Positions 1 through 5,913 of a DNA stretch of 5,913 nt are shown here, piece after piece. Location: assembly GCA_029560455.1 (NCBI GenBank), contig JAKQKW010000427.1:1-5913 (forward strand), written 5' to 3'. How positions within the stretch are numbered: the stretch's first letter is position 1; every line of letters starts with the position of its first letter. Below the pieces are notes generated by a model, which did not search any database, was not told the origin of the DNA, and saw nothing but the letters and a program-made list of their open reading frames with translations. This stretch comes from Candidatus Rifleibacteriota bacterium. Its GTDB lineage: Bacteria; Riflebacteria; Ozemobacteria; Ozemobacterales; Ozemobacteraceae. Both the position numbers and the translations under genes were made by a program.

Positions 1-1
1 C

Positions 2-145
2 CCGACTCTCATTACTTTGTGGTTGATCCGCGGCATCACGCGCGGTTTTATATTACTTGCGGTGCTGACCTTCATTCTGACTGCAGCAGCAATGCCGGTG
101 CGCCGCCCTGAAGAAAAAACAGGAGGTTCGCCATGCGTAGCCTGA
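2..145 (+). CDS. 3' end of a probable membrane protein gene (5' end outside window)
   Basis: This frame is open from the window edge to a TGA at 143-145. It encodes about 47 residues with a strongly hydrophobic run (GFILLAVLTFILTAAAMPV), followed by a charged tail (RRPEEKTGG). That is the look of a C-terminal transmembrane helix with a positive flank. The end overlaps the start of the following gene by 13 nt, and the AGGAGG ribosome site of that gene lies inside this reading frame. Both points suggest translational coupling in one operon. The other possible frame (ending with TGA at 109-111) gives a polar peptide with no recognisable character, so it is less likely but not excluded. The function cannot be told from this fragment. 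Confidence 0.5.
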   Translation, partial: PTLITLWLIRGITRGFILLAVLTFILTAAAMPVRRPEEKTGGSPCVA

Positions 146-1320
146 TTGAAAAATTCTATGCCGGAAGCCCTATGCGCAGAATCATTACCGTTGTTACCTG
201 GCTGCTGATAATTTCGGCGGCTATGACTGCCTACAGCTTTATCAATCTCGCCTCCCACCTCACGGCGTTTAACGAATCCAACGTCTCCCATAAAACAACG
301 GGGCTTGAGAATATTCCTGCCAGTCGCGGATATACATTTATAGATGCGCCCTTACAGGAAGCACTGAACGGCTGGAAAGCACTCGCCGGGTTCAGCAAGA
401 CTGTTATGACCAAATCTGTCAAAACTCAGCAGAACCGCCTCGGCGACAATGTTGCCGAACACGATCAGGAGATTATCGTTGCCATACGCAGCCTTGGGTC
501 ATTGAACTGGAAATATCTGCTCGCTTTTGCCAATCCTCAGATCGATCCGCTACCCGGCGAGCTGGCCGAAAACTTCAGAACACTTCGCGACGTTGCCCGC
601 CTTATCGCCCTGTATCATCGACGCTTCAAGCTGCTGTATCCTGAAGAAAACAGTTCATTTATCTTTGCAGCCCAGGTAAAGCTGGCAAGAATCAACGACC
701 TGATCAGCCCCTTTCTGATCGGTAAAATGATTACTATCGCAATGGACGGGATCTCAATGAAGCAGCTTACCAGCCTGCTGAACAGAGAGCTGCTCAATGA
801 TGCTGAAGCCGGAGATTACATGGAACTGCTGAAAGATTCAATCGCTTTCGATAAGCCGATGAAAACAGCGATGGAATACGAGTTTATTTTCTTCAAGCAT
901 GTTTACGGGCTTTTCTACACAAGAACTCCGCTGGCAATGTGGATTCTAGAAAAATTTTATGGTGACCCTTTTGAGCAGTATGAAAAAATCAACCGCGAAA
1001 TGTTCGACAACCCTGATTATAAGCTCGAACTGGATTTTGTCTCACATAATCCTCTTCTCGTGCTGGCTTTCCCAAACTTCCGAAGGGCCAATATGCTTGC
1101 CAAAGAAAGGGCCGCCCAGAAGTCGATCATGGCAGCAACTCTTGCATCCCGCCTTGGCAAAGATTCTGGAATAGTCGATCCATTCAGTGGACAGGCGTTG
1201 AAAACCATGCAGAAAGAAAATAAAACCGTTTTCTACAGCACAGGGCCGAACAGGCTCGATGAGAACGGCGCAGGCGACGACATCCTGCTGCCCGAAATCA
1301 CTCCTGATCTTGACCTCTGA
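133..1320 (+). CDS. membrane-anchored protein of unknown function with C-terminal DPFSG...YSTGPN motif
   Basis: This is a complete 395-aa gene. Its start is fixed by AGGAGG at 121-126, six bases before the ATG. Residues 1-16 are basic, and about 17-39 form one transmembrane helix (VVTWLLIISAAMTAYSF) with no clear signal-peptidase site. The protein is therefore probably inner-membrane anchored with the bulk outside the cytoplasm. Residues 70-345 are predicted mostly helical and match no family I recognise. The C-terminal part carries DPFSG (349-353), then FYSTGPN (367-373) and an acidic stretch (DENGAGDD). From memory, a similar 'DPF[ST]GxPL...YSxGPNxxDD' tail occurs at the end of many uncharacterised proteins, for example in planctomycetes; its role is unknown. 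Local GC is low (one 60-base sample from 841 is about 38%), well below recQ. It is probably in an operon with the upstream membrane-protein fragment and ends before a hairpin terminator. The gene call is secure; no function is proposed. Confidence 0.9.
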   Translation: MRSLIEKFYAGSPMRRIITVVTWLLIISAAMTAYSFINLASHLTAFNESNVSHKTTGLENIPASRGYTFIDAPLQEALNGWKALAGFSKTVMTKSVKTQQNRLGDNVAEHDQEIIVAIRSLGSLNWKYLLAFANPQIDPLPGELAENFRTLRDVARLIALYHRRFKLLYPEENSSFIFAAQVKLARINDLISPFLIGKMITIAMDGISMKQLTSLLNRELLNDAEAGDYMELLKDSIAFDKPMKTAMEYEFIFFKHVYGLFYTRTPLAMWILEKFYGDPFEQYEKINREMFDNPDYKLELDFVSHNPLLVLAFPNFRRANMLAKERAAQKSIMAATLASRLGKDSGIVDPFSGQALKTMQKENKTVFYSTGPNRLDENGAGDDILLPEITPDLDL

Positions 1321-1358
1321 TTCATAACTCTGCTTTTCAATTTCAGGTTCTGCCCGAC

Positions 1359-1392
1359 AGAAAAGGCTGCCCTTCTACAGGCAGCCTTTTCT
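1359..1392. terminator. bidirectional intrinsic terminator between convergent genes
   Basis: A perfect 13-bp inverted repeat (AGAAAAGGCTGCC / GGCAGCCTTTTCT) surrounds an 8-base loop (1372-1379). The A-rich outer part of one arm becomes the U-rich tail on the other strand, so either direction yields a GC stem followed by UUUUCU. It lies 38 bases after the stop of the membrane-protein gene on the plus strand, and about 130 bases after the recQ stop on the minus strand. It most likely ends both transcripts. Confidence 0.88.
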
Positions 1393-1522
1393 CTTTCTAT
1401 AAAGCCGTTCTATGGGCACACATCGTGACGCCCGCAACACTCAAATGGCCGGCCAAGCTCTGTTGAAATGCGAAACGCCCGGTTTAACCATTAGATTTTC
1501 TGGTAGCGATAGATTGGAATAT

Positions 1523-3394
1523 TCAGGAAAAGTTGGTAGCAGCCGTTTCGGGGTCGGTGCCGGCAATGACGGCGAGAAATACCGGGCCGTAGCGGTCGCG
1601 CTTGTGGTCGCCGATGCCTTTGATTTCTCGCAGAGAGTCGAGGTCAGCGGGTTTAAGCACCGCCATCGAGGTAAGCACCGAGTCGGCGAAAACCATATAT
1701 GGCGGAATACTGAGTTTGCGGGCAAGCAGCAGGCGCAGGCGGCGCAGATTCTCGAAAAGCGTCGCTTCAGGCCCGGTAGCGGAATCGGCGGGCGCGGCTT
1801 TGCGGCTTTTCTTTGCCGGCAGCCTGACGATCGGGCTGCCGAGTCTTACCGGCTCGGTTCCTTTACAGACGCCAAGCCCCGACTGTGTAACCTGCAGCAG
1901 CGGGTATTCACCGTCAGTTACGAGCAGATGGCCCTGCACGATCAGCTGGTCGATCCAGGCGCGAATCACCTTTTCAGGCGTGCCTTTCATCAGGCCGAAC
2001 ACCTTGAGCTGATCGTGGCCATTGCCGGCAATGCGGTCATCTTCGGCGCCCTGAAGAACTTTGGTGACGTAGCCGGCGCCGAAGCGCCCTTCGGTGCGAT
2101 ATACGGCACTGATAATCTTCTGAGCGACCAGCAGCGCTTCCTCGGCAGGCACTGCCTGGGTTTCGCCGAGGCAGACATCGCAGGCGCCGCAACCGGGTTC
2201 TTCGGGGTCGGGTTTGATAAAATTTTCGGGCGGATATGGCTTGCCGAAATGTTCAGACAAAAGCTTGTGCCGACAGACAGGCGAAATGGCGAAGCGGCCT
2301 ATTTCGTTGAGCTGGCGCTCGATAACGCGGCGGCGGGCTGGCGAAATACCCTCTTCTCTGAATGACAGGGCTTTATGCGTCACCAGATCACCGGCCGAAA
2401 AGAGCAGAACACATTCGGCCGGCTCGCCGTCACGGCCGGCGCGGCCTGATTCCTGCTGGTAGTGCTCGATCGACTTCGGAGTGTTCGCGTGAATAACGTA
2501 GCGCACGTTCGACCGGTCGATACCCATGCCGAAAGCGATGGTGGCGACGATGACGTCGAGGCGCTCATGCACGAAATCGTCCTGGGCTTTGGCACGCAGG
2601 CTGGCGCTCAACCCGGCATGGTAAGGCGCGCAGGTAATACCGGAGCGTGAAAGGCTTTTAACCAGGCGTTCGACTTCTTTTCGAGTCTGGGCGTAGACGA
2701 TACCGCCTTCACCCTTGTGGCGGCGGATAAAATCAAGCACCTGCCCGCCCTGGTCGTAACGCGGGTAAGAGCGGTATGTAAGGTTCGGCCGGTCGGGGTG
2801 ACCGATCAGGCAGGTCGGGCTGCGCAGGCCGAGCTGGGCACGAATGTCTTCCTGAACGTGCGGCGTGGCGGTGGCAGTGAGCGCGATGCGTGGTATGCCG
2901 GCAAATTCGGCAAAAAGCGGCCCCAGCTGGCGGTATTCGGGTCTGAATTCATGGCCCCAGTGCGAAACGCAGTGTGCCTCGTCGACCGCGAACAGGCCGA
3001 GGCGAGGCTTTACCAGATCCAGCACGCCGCCGGCCACCAATCTTTCGGGGCTGACATAAAGCAGATCGAGACTGCCGTCATGTAACTGCGCAAAAACACG
3101 CCGGCGGTCTTTTTCGGGACTTTGTGAATGCAGCGCCCCGGCACGCAGGCCGGTTTCGTTGGCGGCCGAAACCTGGTCGTCCATCAGCGCTATCAATGGC
3201 GAAACCACGAGTACCAGGCCGATACCACATGCGGCCGGAAGCTGGTAGCAAAGGCTTTTGCCACCGCCGGTCGGCATAACTACAAGCGCATCACGGCCAT
3301 TCAGAACCGCTTCGACCGCTTCGCGCTGCAAAGGCCTGAAGACTTTATAACCCCAGAATTTTTCGAGGGCCTGCTGTGGCTTGAGTTTTTCCAT
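1523..3394 (-). CDS. recQ: ATP-dependent DNA helicase RecQ
   Basis: This is a superfamily 2 3'-5' DNA helicase of recombination and repair that unwinds forked and gapped DNA in the cytoplasm. It is 623 aa (E. coli RecQ is about 609), and all expected parts are present. Motif 0 is FWGYKVFRPLQ (13-23), Walker A is MPTGGGKS (40-47) and Walker B is DEAH (138-141). The aromatic-rich loop spans 142-154 (HWGHEFRP), motif III is LTATA (172-176), motif V is near 281-302 (ATIAFGMGID) and motif VI is QQESGRAGRDG (313-323). Four zinc cysteines follow (C374, C402, C405, C408), then an RQC winged helix (about 415-510) and an HRDC domain (about 545-612). The start is forced: an in-frame TGA lies at 3413-3415, with no other start codon between it and this ATG. 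No Shine-Dalgarno sequence precedes the ATG; a promoter -10 box lies six bases upstream instead. GC content is higher than in the neighbours (about 65% in sampled lines). The gene looks intact and monocistronic. Confidence 0.97.
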   Translation of the reverse strand: MEKLKPQQALEKFWGYKVFRPLQREAVEAVLNGRDALVVMPTGGGKSLCYQLPAACGIGLVLVVSPLIALMDDQVSAANETGLRAGALHSQSPEKDRRRVFAQLHDGSLDLLYVSPERLVAGGVLDLVKPRLGLFAVDEAHCVSHWGHEFRPEYRQLGPLFAEFAGIPRIALTATATPHVQEDIRAQLGLRSPTCLIGHPDRPNLTYRSYPRYDQGGQVLDFIRRHKGEGGIVYAQTRKEVERLVKSLSRSGITCAPYHAGLSASLRAKAQDDFVHERLDVIVATIAFGMGIDRSNVRYVIHANTPKSIEHYQQESGRAGRDGEPAECVLLFSAGDLVTHKALSFREEGISPARRRVIERQLNEIGRFAISPVCRHKLLSEHFGKPYPPENFIKPDPEEPGCGACDVCLGETQAVPAEEALLVAQKIISAVYRTEGRFGAGYVTKVLQGAEDDRIAGNGHDQLKVFGLMKGTPEKVIRAWIDQLIVQGHLLVTDGEYPLLQVTQSGLGVCKGTEPVRLGSPIVRLPAKKSRKAAPADSATGPEATLFENLRRLRLLLARKLSIPPYMVFADSVLTSMAVLKPADLDSLREIKGIGDHKRDRYGPVFLAVIAGTDPETAATNFS

Positions 3395-3400
3395 GCAGTA

Positions 3401-3429
3401 TTTATAGCAGTTTCAGCAACGCACGGCAA
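3401..3429 (-). promoter_or_regulatory. sigma70-like recQ promoter, predicted leaderless transcript
   Basis: Read on the minus strand, TTGCCG (3429-3424) is followed by exactly 17 bases and then TATAAA (3406-3401). A TG one base before the hexamer makes an extended -10 (TGCTATAAA). The -10 box ends six bases before the recQ ATG. A normal start site seven bases after the box would therefore fall on the A of the ATG at 3394, giving an mRNA with no 5' leader. The absence of any Shine-Dalgarno sequence agrees with this. It is a prediction from spacing and consensus only. Confidence 0.65.
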
Positions 3430-3666
3430 GCCGAGCGGCGCAGTGTTCTGATCAGGCTCTTTCTGTCTGGCCTGTACCGCCAGCTGTCTTCACAGCCATT
3501 ACCGCCCGGTCGCAATTCCTGTGACTAACAGCAGGAAAAAGGAGAAATGACACACTGGTTGAAGGCTCATAAACCATTATTGCGACACTGAATCTGGTTC
3601 CCGAAAAACCTTTCATTCTGGCTCACATGGCACAATGCCGCTCTGGCGAATGAAGCTGATCAGCAT
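3430..3666. other. intergenic spacer without a convincing gene
   Basis: This stretch lies between the recQ promoter and the terminator of the peptidase gene. The only coding-like signal is a 14-codon plus-strand ORF (ATG at 3547, TGA at 3589-3591) behind AAAAAGGAG. Two CTGATCAG palindromes (3448-3455 and 3656-3663) flank the spacer but are short enough to be chance. I see no RNA gene, insertion sequence end or long repeat here. Confidence 0.55.
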
Positions 3667-3706
3667 AAAAAAACCGGCCGGGCGCAGATGTTTCGCTCCC
3701 AGCCGG
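3667..3706 (-). terminator. intrinsic terminator of the metallopeptidase gene
   Basis: On the minus strand, about 20 bases after the peptidase TGA, the sequence CCGGCTGGG pairs with CCCGGCCGG. The stem is nine base pairs including one T-G wobble, and after one mismatch it continues with further G-C pairs. A run of seven T follows directly (3673-3667 read on the minus strand). On the plus strand the T run is about a dozen bases from the stem, so the site should act only for minus-strand transcription. It separates the peptidase transcript from recQ downstream. Confidence 0.88.
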
Positions 3707-3725
3707 CGGCAGTAAAAGTTTTTTT

Positions 3726-5525
3726 TCAGTGATGCAGATGGTTGAACTTCTGAATTTCGGCGCAGAAGGCTTTCAGCTCAGTAAGGTCATCTGAGCTTGC
3801 CTGCAGAGTTTCAAAAAGTTTTTTCTCGTCGTCCTTTTCGGCAAGTTCAGCCTTCAGTGCCGCTTTGAGTTCTGTTTCGACGGCAGTAAAAGCGGCGTGG
3901 GTTTCTTCGTAATCAGTGGCATTCTGCAACCTGGCTTTAAGGGCAACGTAGTTTTCAAGCAGGGCGGCGGCGTTCGCGGCAATAGCGGGGGCAGCAGCGA
4001 CCGGTTCCGGGTGGCTGGCGGCAATTTCGATGTCGAGGCGATAAGTCGCTTTGCCCGACCAGGAAAGCATCGAATCAGGCAGGTCGGCGGGCCCTTTCCC
4101 CATGATTACGAGATAGAGCATGTCTGAGCCGGCCGGAACCTTTGCACTGATGTCACCCATCTGGGTTTTAACCGGCGGCGGGGGCGGGTAATAATCATCG
4201 CCCTGGCCGGGCAGCATGACGCGTGCGGTGTGTGCCTGGCGGTTCGGGGTGGTCGATTTGATATTGTCGATGTAGCTGATCTGGCGCACTTTGGCTTCGC
4301 TCTCGTTGAAGAAGACCAGCGCGACGCTGAACGAGTTGGGGAGGTTGTTGAGATCACCGGCAAAGCCGACTTTGATCTCTGCCACATTGCTCTGAATGGC
4401 GACTTTTACCAGGTCTGCGCCCCAGATGCTGACCTGGTTGCGATACATGGTCGGCAGACGGTCGATGAAAGTGGTGGCCGGCAGCTGAAAACCGGCAAGA
4501 TCATTGCCAAATGAGAGAAGAGCAGGCTTCACGTCTTTGCGGTTTATGAAGCTGCTGATGCAGAAGTTGTTGAACAGGGCGTCGAAGGTCGTGCCGCGGG
4601 CCTTGAAGAGCTTGTCATAGCTGGTCATGCCCTGATCCTGGTCTGAAACCAGTTCTCGAAAAAATTTAACTCTTTCACCTTCATCGGCGCAGAATTTGTT
4701 CATAACATAGTAGCTCCACAGGTAAACCTGGCCATAATTGGCAACCTGCTGCCATGGAGCCCAGGCGAGCAGGCTATTATCAGGGGTTTTCTGCCAGGCG
4801 CTGATCTGGCGGGGGTGCCCATAACCGCACAACCACGGGGCCATCTGCGAACAGCCTTCGTTTAGCCAGTCATATTCTTTCTGATCGTGGAAAAAATGAA
4901 TCAGATGCTGCAGTTCGTGAGCAATCGTGGCATAAAATTCTTTGCTGGTGATGTCTGAGGGCTTGATATCGGCATAGAGCATCTCACGGCAGTTGCTCTG
5001 CAGATCTGAGTCAGCCGGGATTTCTGCAGGCAGATAGCAGTCGGCGCGGTTAAAATAGCCGCTGGTGTAAACCCCCGAAGTTTCGGCGTCGTCTCTGATA
5101 TCCATCAGCAGAACGGTGAGGCGGTTTTCGCCATCGATGCCGGGACGGGCTTCGTTGCCGAAGTATCTTGCTGTAGTCGGATAAATGACGCTGTCGAATT
5201 CTTTGATCAGGCCGTCAAGAATAGCTTCTTCGACGGTCTGACCTTCTTCGAGATACAGGCAGATATTTTCGCCGGCTTTAACAAGGCGGGCCGGGGTTTC
5301 TTCCCATTTTTTGGAAGCAAAATTGAAGGTTTTGAAGTTATGCAGATCGCCGATCTGAAAATTATTGCGGGTGCGTCTGACCTGTTTCTTTTGCAGCGCC
5401 GGCAGGTTGCGACCCATCGAGTCAAGAAGGTGGGTGCCGGTAAGGGTTGGCTCAGACGCTGAAGCACCTGAAAAAATGCCGGCAACGAGAATAATCGCAA
5501 CAATCAGCTGGTTAATTTTCTGCAT
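3726..5525 (-). CDS. secreted zinc metallopeptidase, M30 (hyicolysin)-like
   Basis: This is a predicted exported protease of 599 aa. The start is the ATG at 5525, preceded by GGAGGT four bases away. The frame stays open 29 codons further upstream, but the ATG there has no ribosome site and would hide the signal peptide. Residues 1-24 form a classic signal peptide (basic MQK, hydrophobic IVAIILVAGIFSG, cleavage near ASA). The catalytic centre is HELQH (203-207), supplying two His zinc ligands and the catalytic Glu. WLNEG (220-224) follows, with E223 the likely third ligand, as in gluzincins. Flanking signatures fit M30/hyicolysin-like proteins: DGENRLTVLLMDIRDD (131-146), GYF (156-158), EMLYAD (181-186) and LCGYG (232-236). 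After the catalytic domain comes a beta-rich region (about 365-500) with a five-proline stretch (447-451). Next is an Ala/Lys/Glu-rich helical tail (about 515-598) ending NHLHH. The substrate is unknown, and no propeptide or sorting signal is evident. It is a single-gene transcript with its own terminator. Confidence 0.88.
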   Translation of the reverse strand: MQKINQLIVAIILVAGIFSGASASEPTLTGTHLLDSMGRNLPALQKKQVRRTRNNFQIGDLHNFKTFNFASKKWEETPARLVKAGENICLYLEEGQTVEEAILDGLIKEFDSVIYPTTARYFGNEARPGIDGENRLTVLLMDIRDDAETSGVYTSGYFNRADCYLPAEIPADSDLQSNCREMLYADIKPSDITSKEFYATIAHELQHLIHFFHDQKEYDWLNEGCSQMAPWLCGYGHPRQISAWQKTPDNSLLAWAPWQQVANYGQVYLWSYYVMNKFCADEGERVKFFRELVSDQDQGMTSYDKLFKARGTTFDALFNNFCISSFINRKDVKPALLSFGNDLAGFQLPATTFIDRLPTMYRNQVSIWGADLVKVAIQSNVAEIKVGFAGDLNNLPNSFSVALVFFNESEAKVRQISYIDNIKSTTPNRQAHTARVMLPGQGDDYYPPPPPVKTQMGDISAKVPAGSDMLYLVIMGKGPADLPDSMLSWSGKATYRLDIEIAASHPEPVAAAPAIAANAAALLENYVALKARLQNATDYEETHAAFTAVETELKAALKAELAEKDDEKKLFETLQASSDDLTELKAFCAEIQKFNHLHH

Positions 5526-5737
5526 GTTACCTCCGGGTGCAGTGGACAAAGCAAGTTCTGTACCATACAAAGCATCAGGAAAAGAGCACGCCAGAAGCGC
5601 CTGTGGCGGCATACGAGCAAAAAAGTTGCCAGTTTTTTATCGCCATCCGCAAAAATCCGGCAGACCCGAAAATACCCAGCTTTTCAGCACACTATACTTA
5701 GAAGGTCATTTTTGGCATAAAAAAGACGACTCTAAGA
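5526..5737. other. upstream region of the metallopeptidase gene, promoter not resolved
   Basis: This region must carry the minus-strand promoter of the peptidase. Two weak -10 candidates are visible on that strand: TATAGT (5696-5691) and TATGGT roughly 40 bases before the ATG. Neither has a good -35 partner at 16-18 bases, so I do not assign one. A plus-strand ORF crosses the region, but it runs antisense into the peptidase, has no ribosome site and has no coding character. Confidence 0.4.
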
Positions 5738-5768
5738 AAAAAAACTGCCGTTTTTCGGCAGTTTTTTT
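5738..5768. terminator. orphan bidirectional terminator-like hairpin
   Basis: CTGCCG (5745-5750) pairs with CGGCAG (5756-5761) around a TTTTT loop. The stem is extended by seven A-T pairs (5738-5744 with 5762-5768), giving a 13-bp perfect stem. On either strand the GC core is followed by seven or eight U, so it is a strong intrinsic terminator in both directions. Both flanking genes point away from it, so no recognised gene ends here. Confidence 0.85.
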
Positions 5769-5824
5769 CTTTATTGATCAGCCTTTTTGCTGGTCTGACC
5801 CCAAAACAGAAAATAGAAAAGTCT

Positions 5825-5839
5825 GCTATAATTTATAGC
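5825..5839 (+). promoter_or_regulatory. extended -10 promoter within a 15-bp palindrome
   Basis: TATAAT (5827-5832) is a perfect -10 box, and the TG one base before it (5824-5825) makes a perfect extended -10 (TGCTATAAT). No good -35 is present; AAAACA at 18-base spacing is the nearest. The predicted start near 5839 leaves a leader of about 20 bases to the ATG at 5860. The box sits in GCTATAATTTATAGC, a perfect palindrome with 7-bp arms. That could serve as an operator, or could let RNA polymerase start on both strands. The CTGCTATAA word also occurs in the recQ promoter. Confidence 0.72.
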
Positions 5840-5859
5840 CGCCGTGAAAGGAAAGAGTT

Positions 5860-5913
5860 ATGAACACACGTAAAAAGCTGAATATTGCGTTGATTTCTCC
5901 CAGAACCGGTTTG
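5860..5913 (+). CDS. 5' end of a gene, possibly a cobalamin-binding radical SAM protein (truncated by window)
   Basis: Only 18 codons are visible. The ATG at 5860 is preceded by AAGGA (5848-5852) with seven bases between, and by a strong promoter about 30 bases upstream, so this is a genuine gene start. The peptide begins basic (MNTRKK) and then gives one beta-strand and a loop, LNIALISPRTGL. This resembles the first strand of a Rossmann-like fold, as found at the N-terminus of B12-binding radical SAM proteins (typically 'kIaLInPpxxGL'). A glycosyltransferase or another nucleotide-binding protein would look much the same, so the family is a guess. The gene is divergent from the metallopeptidase. 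Confidence 0.6.
   Translation, partial: MNTRKKLNIALISPRTGL

Noticed and set aside
1412..2365. Long plus-strand ORF (317 codons) opposite the 3' part of recQ
   Set aside because: It is antisense to a secure, fully conserved helicase. Its openness follows from the GC-rich codons of recQ, and it has no ribosome site or recognisable protein features.
2717..3085. Plus-strand ORF of 122 codons opposite the recQ helicase core, plus several similar ones at 2214-3451
   Set aside because: They overlap catalytic motifs of recQ on the other strand. The predicted peptides are rich in Arg and Ala without domains, as expected for shadow frames.
3482..3497. Small hairpin GCTGT-CTTC-ACAGC considered as a terminator or RNA element
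   Set aside because: The stem is only five base pairs and has no U tract on either strand.
3452..3499. 15-codon minus-strand ORF upstream of recQ considered as a leader peptide
   Set aside because: It has only a weak purine stretch before its ATG, and it ends upstream of the recQ promoter, so it could not be a leader on the transcript predicted here.
3448..3663. Two CTGATCAG palindromes flanking the spacer, considered as attachment or insertion ends
   Set aside because: Each is 8-10 bases, with no longer shared flank, no target duplication and no mobile-element gene between them.
5526..5612. N-terminal extension of the metallopeptidase by 29 codons
   Set aside because: The upstream ATG lacks a Shine-Dalgarno sequence, and the extension would bury a classic signal peptide. 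GGAGGT immediately before the ATG at 5525 decides the start.
5365..5838. Plus-strand ORF of 157 codons crossing the metallopeptidase start and the divergent intergenic region
   Set aside because: It starts inside the antisense of the signal-peptide region, runs through a terminator hairpin and the next gene's promoter, and its translation shows no coherent protein character.

Overview
The window comes from a bacterial chromosome of moderate, uneven GC content. It uses strong Shine-Dalgarno sites (AGGAGG, GGAGG), sigma70-like extended -10 promoters (CTGCTATAA) and intrinsic terminators. The gene mix is a RecQ helicase, an M30-like secreted metallopeptidase and a membrane-anchored protein ending in a DPFSG...GPN motif. 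This suits a free-living, deep-branching or delta-proteobacteria-like environmental organism. The phylum cannot be fixed from sequence alone. No phage, transposon, CRISPR, tRNA or rRNA sequence was seen.

Layout. (1) Positions 1-1320, plus strand: the 3' end of a gene whose last residues look like a transmembrane helix, then a complete 395-aa single-pass membrane protein of unknown function. The two appear to overlap by 13 nt, so they are probably co-transcribed. (2) Positions 1321-1522: convergent intergenic region with a symmetrical 13-bp terminator hairpin able to stop transcription from both sides. (3) Positions 1523-3394, minus strand: a full-length, apparently intact recQ, richer in GC than its neighbours, whose promoter sits so close to the ATG that its mRNA is predicted to be leaderless. 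(4) Positions 3395-3725: about 330 nt holding the recQ promoter and the terminator of the next gene, and no convincing gene. (5) Positions 3726-5525, minus strand: a 599-aa secreted zinc metallopeptidase (HELQH...NEG) with a helical C-terminal tail. (6) Positions 5526-5859: divergent intergenic region with an orphan bidirectional terminator and a perfect extended -10 promoter lying in a 15-bp palindrome. (7) Positions 5860-5913, plus strand: the first 18 codons of a gene, perhaps a cobalamin-binding radical SAM protein.

The genes do not form one pathway. They look like four separate transcription units: membrane proteins, DNA repair, a secreted protease and the truncated gene. The most interesting signals are regulatory: the predicted leaderless recQ transcript, and the orphan terminator paired with a symmetric -10 element. 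The latter could produce and stop a short divergent RNA. I saw no clear sign of an undescribed multi-gene system.
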